This document shows, piece after piece, positions 27,802 through 36,744 of a DNA stretch of 64,000 nucleotides. Numbering within the stretch: the first letter of the stretch is position 1; each line of letters opens with the position of its first letter. Position numbers and translations under genes: made by a program. Where the stretch lies: NCBI RefSeq assembly GCF_900115175.1, contig NZ_FOYV01000001.1, positions 1,302,001 to 1,366,000 on the forward strand, written 5' to 3'. The stretch is from Marinobacter gudaonensis (GTDB lineage Bacteria > Pseudomonadota > Gammaproteobacteria > Pseudomonadales > Oleiphilaceae). Under the pieces are notes generated by a model. The model did not search any database, was not told where the DNA came from, and was given only the letters and a program-made list of their open reading frames with translations.

Positions 27802-28980
27802 TCAGACGGCGAGGGCCGCCTCTGCGTCTTTGGCCCGGCGGGCCAGGTGCAGCACCACCACGCCAAGCGCCATCACCACCAGTGTGAGCCACAGCCCGCT
27901 GGTGTAATTACCCTCCACATCGGCCAGGTAACCCACCACGGCTGGCGCCAGCATCTGGGCGATGCCGTAGCTGAAGGTCAGCCGACTCATGGGCCGGGAC
28001 GGATTTTCCGGGAACACCCGCCCCACCATCGCCAGCATCATGCTGACAATGCCAATAAAGCTGGCGCCATAGATCACCGAACTGAGCATCACGCTGGCAA
28101 GGCTGGTATTCACGATCAGCATCAGGATACTGACCGAATTCAGGGCATAGGCCAGATACAGCGCCAGCCACTGGCCCCAGCGTCGGGAGAACACATCCCA
28201 TAGCCAGCAGGCGGGGGTGGCGGCCACTCCGGCAATCAGCCACACCAGCCAGCCCTGACCTTCCAGCCGGGGCATGGATTCGGCAATCGCCACGAGAAAG
28301 GTGGCCGTTACCACATAGCCCACGCCCGCGCAGAAATAGGCCAGCTGCAACAACCTTATGAACCGGCTGCGTTCGTTGGCGGAACCGGCGGCGCCGGTTC
28401 GTGGCAGGGCGCAGGTGCGGTAATCCGGCATCCAGCGCCAGGCCGGCACCAGAAGCGCCAGCGCCACCAGCCCATAGATCACCCACTGCTGGTCCCAGGC
28501 GTAAGGTTCCTTGATCAGCTCGGCCACCACGGCGGTGAGCACAATGCCAAGGCCAATGCCCGAGAAGAAAACGCCAAGCTCCGATTTCTGGTTGTGTTTG
28601 ATCAACCAGCTCATCAGCAAGCCGGCGCCCAGCAACATACCAGCGGAGGTGCTCAGCCCGGAGATAAAGCGCAGCGCACTCCACAACCAGACGTTTGTGG
28701 TGTACCCCATGAGCGCAGTGGACACCACCGCGACCACAAGCCCCAGCTGGTATAGCCGATATTTCAGGGCGAGATCGCTGATGCGGGTTATCAGAACCGC
28801 GCCGGTGAGATAGCCGGCGTAGTTCACGGTAGCGAGCAGCCCGACCACCGATTTACTCAGGCCCAGGGCCGCGACCATTTCCGGGATCATCGGGGTGTAG
28901 GCAAACCGCGCTATCCCGACCATCACCACCACGGAAATGACGCTGGCCACCAGTACCTTTACAGTGTCTACAGCTTTCAA
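27802..28980 (-). CDS. YbfB/YjiJ-family MFS transporter
   Basis: About 392 residues with 12 predicted membrane helices and the family-typical N-terminal GIARFAYTPMIPEM motif. Members are uncharacterised major-facilitator permeases. The longest frame starts with GTG at 29034, overlapping the efpL stop by 8 bases. A TTG at 28980 after AGGGAT gives the N-terminus usual for the family, so the start is unsure. It probably shares a transcript with efpL. Substrate unknown. Confidence 0.8.
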   Translation of the reverse strand: MKAVDTVKVLVASVISVVVMVGIARFAYTPMIPEMVAALGLSKSVVGLLATVNYAGYLTGAVLITRISDLALKYRLYQLGLVVAVVSTALMGYTTNVWLWSALRFISGLSTSAGMLLGAGLLMSWLIKHNQKSELGVFFSGIGLGIVLTAVVAELIKEPYAWDQQWVIYGLVALALLVPAWRWMPDYRTCALPRTGAAGSANERSRFIRLLQLAYFCAGVGYVVTATFLVAIAESMPRLEGQGWLVWLIAGVAATPACWLWDVFSRRWGQWLALYLAYALNSVSILMLIVNTSLASVMLSSVIYGASFIGIVSMMLAMVGRVFPENPSRPMSRLTFSYGIAQMLAPAVVGYLADVEGNYTSGLWLTLVVMALGVVVLHLARRAKDAEAALAV

Positions 28981-29026
28981 GGGATATCCCTGTTCTGGTG
29001 CGATGTGGTTCTGGTGCGATACAGGG

Positions 29027-29593
29027 TCAGGCACGACCCAGGAACTTGCGCTCCTCCACGTTGATGCGGATGCGGTCGCCGGTGGAAATGTGCTCCGGCA
29101 CCTGCACCACCAGACCGGTGTTAAAGCGCGCGGGTTTGGTTCTCGCCGTCGCCGAGCCGCCTTTCACAGAAGGATCTGTCTCATCGATGACCAGTTCAAC
29201 CGTCGGCGGGAGCGCGAGCGCAACCGGCGAGTCCTTGAGCAGGATCACCATGACGCCCTGAGTGTCTTCGCTGATAAAAAGAAGCTCCTCGGCGATGGCT
29301 TCGCGGTTCAGGCTGTACTGGGTGAAATCCTCGGTGTCCATGAACACATACTCGTCGCCGTCGGCGTACGAGAAGGTCACTTCCCGTCGGGTCAGGTCCG
29401 CCAGGTTGAGCATGTCCGAATCCTTGAAGGTCTCATCGAGCTTGTAGCCGGTGACCACGTCGTACATGCGCATGCGGTATAGGCTGCCGCCGGCGCGACC
29501 CTGGGGCACGGAACGCTCGATATCCTTCACAAAGTAAACGCGGCCATCGTACTCGACCGCAGAGTTTTTCTTGATTTCACTGGCTCTTGGCAT
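29027..29593 (-). CDS. yeiP: Elongation factor P-like protein EfpL (YeiP)
   Basis: 188 residues from [17 protein letters not shown], very like E. coli YeiP in length and motifs, ending in [15 protein letters not shown]. Three OB/KOW-type domains are present. The tip loop SVPQGRAGG carries Arg33 rather than the Lys modified in canonical EF-P. It relieves ribosome stalling at polyproline and related motifs. The ATG at 29593 follows GGAAG; an upstream Met 26 codons earlier is rejected because family proteins begin MPRA. Confidence 0.88.
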   Translation of the reverse strand: MPRASEIKKNSAVEYDGRVYFVKDIERSVPQGRAGGSLYRMRMYDVVTGYKLDETFKDSDMLNLADLTRREVTFSYADGDEYVFMDTEDFTQYSLNREAIAEELLFISEDTQGVMVILLKDSPVALALPPTVELVIDETDPSVKGGSATARTKPARFNTGLVVQVPEHISTGDRIRINVEERKFLGRA

Positions 29594-29760
29594 GTTGACA
29601 ACTTCCGGACTGATTGGGGCTGTTACAAAGTGATCGTTAGGAACAAAACTTTCCGAACGCTGGTATACCATGAACTCGGTCCACTTGCGATACGCTGTTT
29701 TGGCAGGGCGGCGCTGCCTGCCCTATCCTCCGTATAAACCCCTGGCTGCCCGGTAGACTC

Positions 29761-30684
29761 ATGAACATTCGAACCCTGGAAACTTTCATCTGGATTGCGC
29801 GACTGGGCAGTTTCCGGGCAGCAGCAAGTCGCGTTTACGCGTCACAGCCTTCGGTTTCCGCGCGAATCGCCGGGCTGGAGGACCAGCTGGGTGTGGAGCT
29901 GTTCGATCGTTCGGGCCGGCAGATCACGCTCACCGCCAAGGGCCGCGAATTCCTGATCTACGCGGAAAAGATGCTCAGCCTGCACGGGGAGATGCTGCAG
30001 GCGGTGGCCAAGCCTTCCTCCATTCAGGGCACTATCCGTCTGGCGGTGTCGGAGACCATTGCCCACACCTGGCTGCCGCAACTGATTGAACGGGTCAGCG
30101 AGGCGTATCCTGCCATCAATCTGGAGCTTGATGTCGACATCTCCGTCAATCTTGCCGAGAAACTGGTGAATCATGAAATCGACATCGCCTTTCTGATGGG
30201 CGGCGTCAACCAGCCGGGTATCATCAACCGGAAACTTTGCCGCTATTCGCTGATCTGGGTGGCCAGCCCGAAACTCGATCTCCCAAAGCGCCCCTTGTCT
30301 CTGGAGGAGCTTTCCACCTGGCCCATCGTGACCTACCCCAGAAAAAGCGAACCCTACATGGCGATCCGCTCGCTGGTGGACCCGATGAACCACTCCACCC
30401 GCATCCATTCCAGCTCCTCGCTTTCGACCATCATCCGCATGACCGTCGACGGCCTGGGCGTCAGCGCACTGCCACGGGAAATCCTGCAACGGGAACTCAG
30501 CGCAGGCACTCTCAGGCGGTTTGAGGTTGCGGCCAGGGTGCCGGACCTGGCGTTCAGCGCCGCGTTCCGTTCCGGGCCCGGTGGCAATGTGGTTCAGGCC
30601 ATTGCGGAATTGGCACTGGCCATCGCCGAAACCCGGGCACCCTCCGGCCAGAAAGTCCCGCCAACGCCCGACACTGCTGACTGA
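29761..30684 (+). CDS. LysR-family transcriptional regulator of the DUF1445/TRAP/pxp cluster
   Basis: 307 residues. N-terminal winged helix (MNIRTLETFIWIARLGSFRAAASRVYASQPSVSARIAGLEDQLG) and a C-terminal periplasmic-binding-like effector domain. It is the first gene before a long plus-strand cluster, about 96 bases from the DUF1445 gene, and is its likely regulator. The intergenic region contains short dyads that could be its operator. The effector could be a 5-oxoproline-like or dicarboxylic compound; this is inferred from the cluster only. Confidence 0.85.
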   Translation: MNIRTLETFIWIARLGSFRAAASRVYASQPSVSARIAGLEDQLGVELFDRSGRQITLTAKGREFLIYAEKMLSLHGEMLQAVAKPSSIQGTIRLAVSETIAHTWLPQLIERVSEAYPAINLELDVDISVNLAEKLVNHEIDIAFLMGGVNQPGIINRKLCRYSLIWVASPKLDLPKRPLSLEELSTWPIVTYPRKSEPYMAIRSLVDPMNHSTRIHSSSSLSTIIRMTVDGLGVSALPREILQRELSAGTLRRFEVAARVPDLAFSAAFRSGPGGNVVQAIAELALAIAETRAPSGQKVPPTPDTAD

Positions 30685-30690
30685 TCAGGT

Positions 30691-30769
30691 TTTTCGATCA
30701 AAACCGATCCTATCTTTCGAATTGTATTTATCAGCGCCTCTGACTTAAATGTAAAAATCATCCATTTTT
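30691..30769 (+). promoter_or_regulatory. Regulatory region before the DUF1445 gene
   Basis: An AT-rich 80-base stretch. It holds CGATC repeated 10 bases apart (about 30695 and 30705), which also reads as GATC-N6-GATC. It also holds a perfect inverted repeat AAAAAT / ATTTTT at 30753-30758 and 30764-30769, immediately before the GAGG ribosome-binding site at 30770. It could be a LysR operator, or a small mRNA hairpin beside the Shine-Dalgarno. Confidence 0.35.
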
Positions 30770-30780
30770 GAGGCAGCACC

Positions 30781-31584
30781 ATGTCAGCGTCATCTTCTCT
30801 CAACGCGCAATCCACACCCACCGCGGTGCGCCAGGCGGCGCGTGACGGGCTGCTCAAAGGACCCACCTCCGGACTGGCCAGCGGCTATGTGCAGGTCAAC
30901 CTGGTGATCCTGCCCGAATCGGAAGCGGCCGGGTTCCTGCGTTTCTGCCAGGCGAACCCCAAGCCATGCCCCCTGCTGGCTGTTAGCGAGCCCGGCGCCC
31001 GTACCTGCCATGCGCTGGCCAACGATCTCGACATTGCCCGCGATGTGCCCGCCTACCGCATCTACCGCGATGGCACCGCCACCGACACGGTCGCAGACGT
31101 AGCCGATTACTGGCGGGACGATCTGGTGACCTTTGCTCTAGGCTGCTCGTTTACCTTCGAGCACGCTCTGATCCAGTCAGGCCTGCGCGTCCGGCACATC
31201 GACCAGGGCCGGAACGTGCCCATGTACCAGACATCGGTGGCGCTGACTCCCGCCGGCGGCTTCTCGGGCAACCTCGTGGTGTCCATGCGGCCGTTCAACG
31301 CCGCCGACGTGATTCGCGCCATCCAGATCACCACCCGCTACCCCCAGGTGCACGGTGCGCCGGTGCATCTGGGCAACCCCGGGCTCATTGGCATTTCCGA
31401 GCTGCACGCGCCCGACTACGGCGATCCTGTTTCAGTACAGGACGATGAAATTCCGGTGTTCTGGGCCTGCGGCGTCACCCCGCAGCAGGTTCTGATTGAT
31501 TCGGGTGTGTCCTTCGCCATCACCCACAGCCCGGGCCACATGCTGGTAACGGACATCCCGGACCGCGACCTGGCCCTTTTCTAA
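30781..31584 (+). CDS. DUF1445 putative hydro-lyase (D-glutamate cyclase family, YcsI-like)
   Basis: 267 residues, the typical length for bacterial DUF1445/UPF0317 proteins. Conserved segments include FALGCSFTFEHALIQSGL, RNVPMYQTSVALTPAGGFSGNLVVSMRPF and FWACGVTPQQVLIDSGVSFAITHSPGHMLVTDI. The family includes Bacillus YcsI and shares a domain with mammalian D-glutamate cyclase, which interconverts D-glutamate and 5-oxo-D-proline. It is the first structural gene of a cluster ending in 5-oxoprolinase pxpABC, which supports a role in lactam/glutamate chemistry. Substrate not proven. Confidence 0.88.
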   Translation: MSASSSLNAQSTPTAVRQAARDGLLKGPTSGLASGYVQVNLVILPESEAAGFLRFCQANPKPCPLLAVSEPGARTCHALANDLDIARDVPAYRIYRDGTATDTVADVADYWRDDLVTFALGCSFTFEHALIQSGLRVRHIDQGRNVPMYQTSVALTPAGGFSGNLVVSMRPFNAADVIRAIQITTRYPQVHGAPVHLGNPGLIGISELHAPDYGDPVSVQDDEIPVFWACGVTPQQVLIDSGVSFAITHSPGHMLVTDIPDRDLALF

Positions 31585-31623
31585 ACAAACCGAGCAAGAC
31601 CATCGAAGAAAGAGGAAACAACC

Positions 31624-32688
31624 ATGACGACAAGAAATCCCCTCGCCACCGCTACCGTCATTGCTCTTGCCATGGCAGGCACCAGCGTCCATGCCCAGGA
31701 GCTCGACGACACCAGCATCAATTACGTAGGAAGCTGGAGCAGCCTGTCGCTGTATCAGAACTTCGAACGCCCGTTCTGGCAGGAACATGTGCCCGAAGCC
31801 TCCGACGGCCAGATCAGCACCGAGGTAACCACCTTTGACCAGATGGGCCTGGGCGGCGGCGAAGTCTTCCGACTGATGGCTCGTAATGTTCTGGAAGTGG
31901 GCTCCACGGTGGCCGACTATGCGGTTGAGGATGCGCCGGAGCTGGAAGGCCTGGACATGCCGATGATTGCACCCGATGTCGAGACCGCACGCAAAGTGGC
32001 CGAGGCCTATCGCCCGGTACTGGCCGATGCCTTCAGGCAGCGTTACAAGGGTGCCCAGCTGCTGGCCGTGGTGCCCTATCCGTCGCAGATGGTGTTCTGT
32101 AACGCCGAGATTGACGGCCTGCAGGACCTCAAGGGCAAGAAAGTGCGCGCCAGTGGCCGAACCACCGCCGAGTTCTTGCAGGCCCTGGGTGCCGAGGGCA
32201 TCACCCTGAACTTCAGCGAGGTTCCCGGTGCCCTCCAGCGCGGCGTTATTGACTGCGCCGTGACTGGCTCGCTGTCTGGTTACAGCTCCGGCTGGCACGA
32301 AGTATCGACCCACCTTTACCCGCTGCCTGTGGGCGGCTGGGACCACGTAGTCACCGCCATGAACGGCAAGAAGTGGAACTCGCTGTCGGAACAAACCCGG
32401 CAATGGCTGATGGCAGAGATCAAGGAGAACTACGAGGACCCGGTGTGGGCGTCGGCGGTTGAGGAAACCCGCGAAGGCATCGCCTGCCTGACCGGCAACG
32501 GCGACTGTTCCCGCGGCGAGCCCGGCGACATGGTTCTGGTGAAGGCCACGGACAACGACTTCTCGGAAGCCTCACGCCACCTGGAAGAAACCCTGCTGCC
32601 GAACTGGGCACAGCGGGTTGACCAGCAGTGGGTGGACCGCTGGAACGAGACCATTGGCGCCGTTACCGGCCTCGAAGCCTCCAAGTAA
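31624..32688 (+). CDS. TRAP transporter solute-binding protein (DctP type)
   Basis: 354 residues. A signal peptide ending at VHAQE (about residue 24) is followed by the DctP fold with VVPYPSQMVFCNAEIDGLQDLKGKKVRASGR. The Arg in that last segment is in the position that binds the substrate carboxylate in TRAP proteins. GALQRGVIDCAVTG is also typical. It captures a carboxylate in the periplasm for the QM permease encoded next. GAGG lies before the ATG. Genomic context suggests a 5-oxoproline-related or amidated acid as ligand. Confidence 0.9.
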   Translation: MTTRNPLATATVIALAMAGTSVHAQELDDTSINYVGSWSSLSLYQNFERPFWQEHVPEASDGQISTEVTTFDQMGLGGGEVFRLMARNVLEVGSTVADYAVEDAPELEGLDMPMIAPDVETARKVAEAYRPVLADAFRQRYKGAQLLAVVPYPSQMVFCNAEIDGLQDLKGKKVRASGRTTAEFLQALGAEGITLNFSEVPGALQRGVIDCAVTGSLSGYSSGWHEVSTHLYPLPVGGWDHVVTAMNGKKWNSLSEQTRQWLMAEIKENYEDPVWASAVEETREGIACLTGNGDCSRGEPGDMVLVKATDNDFSEASRHLEETLLPNWAQRVDQQWVDRWNETIGAVTGLEASK

Positions 32689-32751
32689 GTCATCGTACAA
32701 CCGACCTGGTGCCCGGGCGTCTCTCCATGCCCGGACACCCTGGAGAACGAT

Positions 32752-33348
32752 ATGTTTCACCAGGTGAATTCCTTTCTTGACCGGGTACTGGCAGGCGTCC
32801 AGACCGGCTCACTCTGGCTGGCCCGCGCCGGCGGGGTGCTGATCCTGCTCACGGTGGTCCTGGTAACCATCGAGGTGATGTCCCGACAGTTCATAGGACG
32901 TTCGGCGGTCCATGCCACGGAACTGACCGGTTACATCATGGCGATCAGCGCCAGCTGGTCCTTCGCCTACACCCTGATGTGCAAGGCGCACATTCGCATT
33001 GATGCCCTGTACCTGAACTTTCCAATGAAGGTGCGCGGAGCCCTTGATCTGGTGGCACTCCTGGCCATGGCAATGTTCTCCATTCTGGTAGTGGATGCGG
33101 TTTACGAAGTGATCAGTGCTTCCTACAGCGGCGGCTCCACCGCCAATACCCCCCTGGGCACACCGCTCTGGATGCCCCAGGCCCTGTGGATGATTGGCCT
33201 GGTCTGGTTTGGTTTCGCGGTTTGCGTGATGTCTCTGAGAGTCCTGTTCGCCCTGCTCAGCGGTCAGTCTGACCGGGTGCAGGAACTGGCGGGCAGCCCG
33301 ACCATGGACGAGCAGATCAAAGAAGAAAACAGAGAGGCACACTCATGA
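32752..33348 (+). CDS. TRAP transporter small permease (DctQ type)
   Basis: 198 residues with four predicted membrane helices (about 20-45, 55-80, 95-115, 140-165) and the DctQ-like segments MSRQFIGRS and TELTGYIMAISASWSFAYTL. It forms the small subunit of the TRAP permease with DctM. GGAG precedes the ATG and its stop overlaps the dctM start (ATGA). Confidence 0.88.
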   Translation: MFHQVNSFLDRVLAGVQTGSLWLARAGGVLILLTVVLVTIEVMSRQFIGRSAVHATELTGYIMAISASWSFAYTLMCKAHIRIDALYLNFPMKVRGALDLVALLAMAMFSILVVDAVYEVISASYSGGSTANTPLGTPLWMPQALWMIGLVWFGFAVCVMSLRVLFALLSGQSDRVQELAGSPTMDEQIKEENREAHS

Positions 33349-34631
33349 TTATTACTGCGCTGCTAATTCTGCTGGCACTGTTGCTGCTGAGTGTGCCCGT
33401 TGCCGCCACGCTGATTGCCCTGGCGCTGCTGCTGGCCGAGCTCTTTTCGCCGTTCCCCCTGATCAACGCCATGGGGGATGTTCTCTGGTCGGCCTCGGAC
33501 AAATACCTGCTGATTGCCATTCCCCTGTTCATTCTGCTGGGGGAGATCCTGGTGCGCACCGGCATTGCCCGCGGTACTTACCGGGCCCTGGAAAGCTGGT
33601 TGTCCTGGCTGCCGGGCGGGCTTTTGCACGCCAATATAGGCACCGCTACCCTGTTTTCCGCCACCTCCGGGTCCAGCGTTGCCACCGCCGCGACCATCGG
33701 CACGGTCGCGCTGCCCCAGGGCCGGGACATGGGCTACGACCCGAAGCTGTTTACCGGCTCAATTGCTGCCGGTGGCACCCTGGGCATCATGATTCCGCCG
33801 TCCATCAACCTGATTGTCTATGGTTTTCTCACAGAGACGTCGATCCCGCAGCTGTTTGCCGCCGGCCTGATCCCCGGTCTCCTGCTGGCCCTGATGTTCA
33901 TCGTGGGCACCGCGCTGATCTGCATCTGGAAACCCAGCCTGGGCGGGCCCAGCGTCTCACATAGCTGGGGCGAGCGGATCTCCGGCCTGCGGCACCTCGT
34001 GCCGGTACTGGCGCTGTTCGGGATCGTGGTAGGCTCCATCTATACCGGCCTGGCAACGCCAACCGAAGCCGCCTCCCTTGGGGTGCTCGGTGCCCTGGCC
34101 ATCGCCGCATTCATGAAGAAGCTGTCCGTCGGCATCATTGTCGAGGCCCTCGACGGCACCATGAAGACCACTGGCATGATCATCCTGATCATCATCGCCT
34201 CCTACTTCCTGAACTTCGTGCTGGCGTCGGCAGGCATCACCCGGGAGCTGACCAGCTTCCTGGAAGGCGCCGGCATGGGCCCCTATTCAACCCTCATGCT
34301 CGCCATACTGCTATACATTATTCTGGGTTTCTTCATTGAAACGCTGTCGCTGATGGTGATTACCATCCCGATTGTCGCCCCGATCATCATCGGCATGGGC
34401 TTCGACCCGGTGTGGCTGGGCATCCTGATCATCCTGCTGATCGAGATGGCCCTGATCACCCCGCCGGTCGGTCTGAACCTGTACGTGGTGCAGGGCGTTC
34501 GCGAAGGCGGTCCGTTCAGCGACGTGATGAAGGGCGCCATGCCCTACGTGGGCATCATGTTCCTGATGGCCATTGTGCTTGTCCTGTTCCCGCAGCTGGC
34601 CACCTTCCTTCCCGAACTGATGAAGAATTAA
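33345..34631 (+). CDS. TRAP transporter large permease (DctM type)
   Basis: 428 residues, about 11-12 membrane helices. DctM signatures are present: PLFILLGEILVRTGIARG, SATSGSSVATAATIGTVALPQ, GGTLGIMIPPSINLIVYG and ITPPVGLNLYVVQGV. It is the sodium-driven transport subunit of the tripartite system with the DctP and DctQ proteins encoded before it. Confidence 0.92.
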   Translation: MIITALLILLALLLLSVPVAATLIALALLLAELFSPFPLINAMGDVLWSASDKYLLIAIPLFILLGEILVRTGIARGTYRALESWLSWLPGGLLHANIGTATLFSATSGSSVATAATIGTVALPQGRDMGYDPKLFTGSIAAGGTLGIMIPPSINLIVYGFLTETSIPQLFAAGLIPGLLLALMFIVGTALICIWKPSLGGPSVSHSWGERISGLRHLVPVLALFGIVVGSIYTGLATPTEAASLGVLGALAIAAFMKKLSVGIIVEALDGTMKTTGMIILIIIASYFLNFVLASAGITRELTSFLEGAGMGPYSTLMLAILLYIILGFFIETLSLMVITIPIVAPIIIGMGFDPVWLGILIILLIEMALITPPVGLNLYVVQGVREGGPFSDVMKGAMPYVGIMFLMAIVLVLFPQLATFLPELMKN

Positions 34632-34680
34632 TAAAGGTTTGATCAAGAGAGCTGATGCATAAAACCAGTGGAGTCACCCG

Positions 34681-35358
34681 ATGACAACGTTTTACCTTGC
34701 CAACACCGGAGAGAGCCTGGATATCGACATCCGCCAGCTGGTCATCGCGGGCTGGGCGGGCCGGGTGCAGGCCGCCATTGATGAGCATATTGAAGAACTG
34801 AAAGCCATCGGCGTTACCCCGCCCTCGGCAACGCCGCTGTTCTACCGGGTAGCAGCCAACCAGTTGGCCACCGCGCCGACCATTCAGGTGCTGGGTGGGC
34901 AGACCAGTGGCGAAGTGGAAGTGGTGCTGATTGGCAGCACCGAGGGAACCCTTGTGGGTATCGGCTCGGATCATACCGATCGCGAAGCGGAAGCCTGGTC
35001 GGTGGCGCACTCCAAGCAGGTCTGCGCCAAGCCCGTTGGCGCGCAGGTCTGGCGCCTGGACCAGGTGATCGACCACTGGGACGAGCTACAGATGGCCTCC
35101 TATGCGACCATTGACGGCCAGGAGGCACTCTACCAGGAAGGGCCGGTGACCGGTTTGCTGCACCCGGCCGAACTGTTGAAACGTTTCGGTCTCGACAAAC
35201 CCGAGCTGGCGCCAGGCCAGGCCATGCTCTGTGGCACCTTGCCGGTGATCGGCGAACTGCGCCCGGCGGATGCCTTCCGCATGGTGCTGAAGGACCCGGT
35301 GACCGGGCTGGAGCTTCAGCACCGGTACGATATCCAGACCCTGCCGGTGATCGCATGA
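34681..35358 (+). CDS. DUF2848 family protein
   Basis: 225 residues, soluble, with the DUF2848 pattern: AGRVQAAIDEHIEELKAIGV, then SGEVEVVLIGSTEGTLVGIGSDHTDREAE and KPVGAQVWRLDQV. This resembles fumarylacetoacetate hydrolase-fold proteins with a possible metal site around GSDHTDRE. No activity is known to me. The stop overlaps the start of the amidase gene (ATGA), which suggests the two act together. Confidence 0.82.
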   Translation: MTTFYLANTGESLDIDIRQLVIAGWAGRVQAAIDEHIEELKAIGVTPPSATPLFYRVAANQLATAPTIQVLGGQTSGEVEVVLIGSTEGTLVGIGSDHTDREAEAWSVAHSKQVCAKPVGAQVWRLDQVIDHWDELQMASYATIDGQEALYQEGPVTGLLHPAELLKRFGLDKPELAPGQAMLCGTLPVIGELRPADAFRMVLKDPVTGLELQHRYDIQTLPVIA

Positions 35359-36686
35359 ACCCGATAACGCCGCTCGCAAGCCTGCTGGATGAACTGGCCA
35401 GCGGCAGACACAACGCCCGCGATTTGCTGGCGAGCTGTTACAGCCAGGCGGACCTCAAGGACAAGGCCGACGCCCGCATTTACACCCGGCGTTTCGAGCA
35501 GTCCGCCCGGGCCGAGGCGGAGGCCGTCGATCGGTTACGCGCTGCCGGGCTTTCCGGAGGCCAGCTTGCGGGACTGCCCATTGCACTGAAAGTACTGTTC
35601 GATGTGCGCGGCGAGGTCACCCACGCCGGCTCCCGGGGCTGGCAGCCTCCGGCCAGCCGTGACGCACGGATCGTTTCCCGGTTGCGCTGCGAAGGGGCCG
35701 TACTCACCGGCCACACCAACATGACCGAGTTTGCCTATTCCGGCCTTGGCCTGAACCCGCATTACGGCACGCCGGAAAACCCATTGGCACCGGGCCGGAT
35801 TCCCGGTGGTTCCTCCTCCGGCGCGGCCGTGGCGGTGGCACTGGGCATGGCCGCCGGCGCCATTGGCAGCGATACCGGTGGCTCGGTGCGCATACCTGCG
35901 GCGTTTTGCGGTCTGACCGGATTCAAACCAAGCCAGTCCCGGGTACCACGGGATGGCACCTTCCCGCTGTCTGACACCCTGGATTCCATCGGGCCAATCG
36001 CACCGACGGTCGATTGCTGCGCACGTCTGGATGCGGTGCTCTCCGGCCATGCCTACCGGCCGATCCGGTTCCTCTCGCTGAAAGGTCTGCGCTTCGTTGT
36101 GCCCGGGGACTACATGCTGGATGGGATGGACGACACCGTTGCCTACGCCTTCGCCCGGCGCCTGAAAACCCTGCGCGAGGCCGGCGCAACCCTTATTGAG
36201 GCGCCGGCACCGGTGCTCGCTGCCATACCGGAGTTAATGGAAGGTGGTGGCTTCACCGCCGCCGAGAGCTACTTTGTCCACAGGCATTCCCTGGAGCAGC
36301 ACGGAGACCAGTACGACCCCCGCGTGAGCAGCCGGATCAAGCGGGGTGCCAGCATCAGCGCCGCGGATTACCTTGAGCTCTGCCGGCGACGGCAGGCCAG
36401 AAAGCAGGAAGCGGACCAGTGGCTGCAGGACTACGACGGCCTGCTGGCACCAACCGTGCCCATCGTGCCACCCACCTTTGAGGAACTGGCCGCCGACGAC
36501 GATTACGCCCGCCTGAACCTGCTGGTTCTGCGCAACCCGACCGTGGCCAACATGCTGGACCTGTGCGCGATCAGCCTGCCGAACCATGCCCCGGGCGAAT
36601 TGCCCAGCGGGCTAATGCTGATCGGCCGGAACGGTTCGGACGACGCTCTGCTGCGCCTGGCACTGGCCATCGAAAGCGCCAGGTAA
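35355..36686 (+). CDS. Amidase-signature enzyme
   Basis: 443 residues with the complete Ser-cisSer-Lys amidase triad: Lys79 in IALKVLFD, the cis-Ser in GGSSSGAAVAVA (about 153-155) and nucleophile Ser177 in GSDTGGSVRIP. It hydrolyses a carboxamide to acid and ammonia. Its place between DUF2848 and the reductase, upstream of pxpABC, suggests it opens or trims the amide of the cluster's substrate. The exact substrate is unknown. Confidence 0.9.
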   Translation: MNPITPLASLLDELASGRHNARDLLASCYSQADLKDKADARIYTRRFEQSARAEAEAVDRLRAAGLSGGQLAGLPIALKVLFDVRGEVTHAGSRGWQPPASRDARIVSRLRCEGAVLTGHTNMTEFAYSGLGLNPHYGTPENPLAPGRIPGGSSSGAAVAVALGMAAGAIGSDTGGSVRIPAAFCGLTGFKPSQSRVPRDGTFPLSDTLDSIGPIAPTVDCCARLDAVLSGHAYRPIRFLSLKGLRFVVPGDYMLDGMDDTVAYAFARRLKTLREAGATLIEAPAPVLAAIPELMEGGGFTAAESYFVHRHSLEQHGDQYDPRVSSRIKRGASISAADYLELCRRRQARKQEADQWLQDYDGLLAPTVPIVPPTFEELAADDDYARLNLLVLRNPTVANMLDLCAISLPNHAPGELPSGLMLIGRNGSDDALLRLALAIESAR

Positions 36687-36744
36687 CCACCGTGTTGACC
36701 GCCCGGCTGACCACTTACTCCAACAACAACGTGGAATCTACGCG

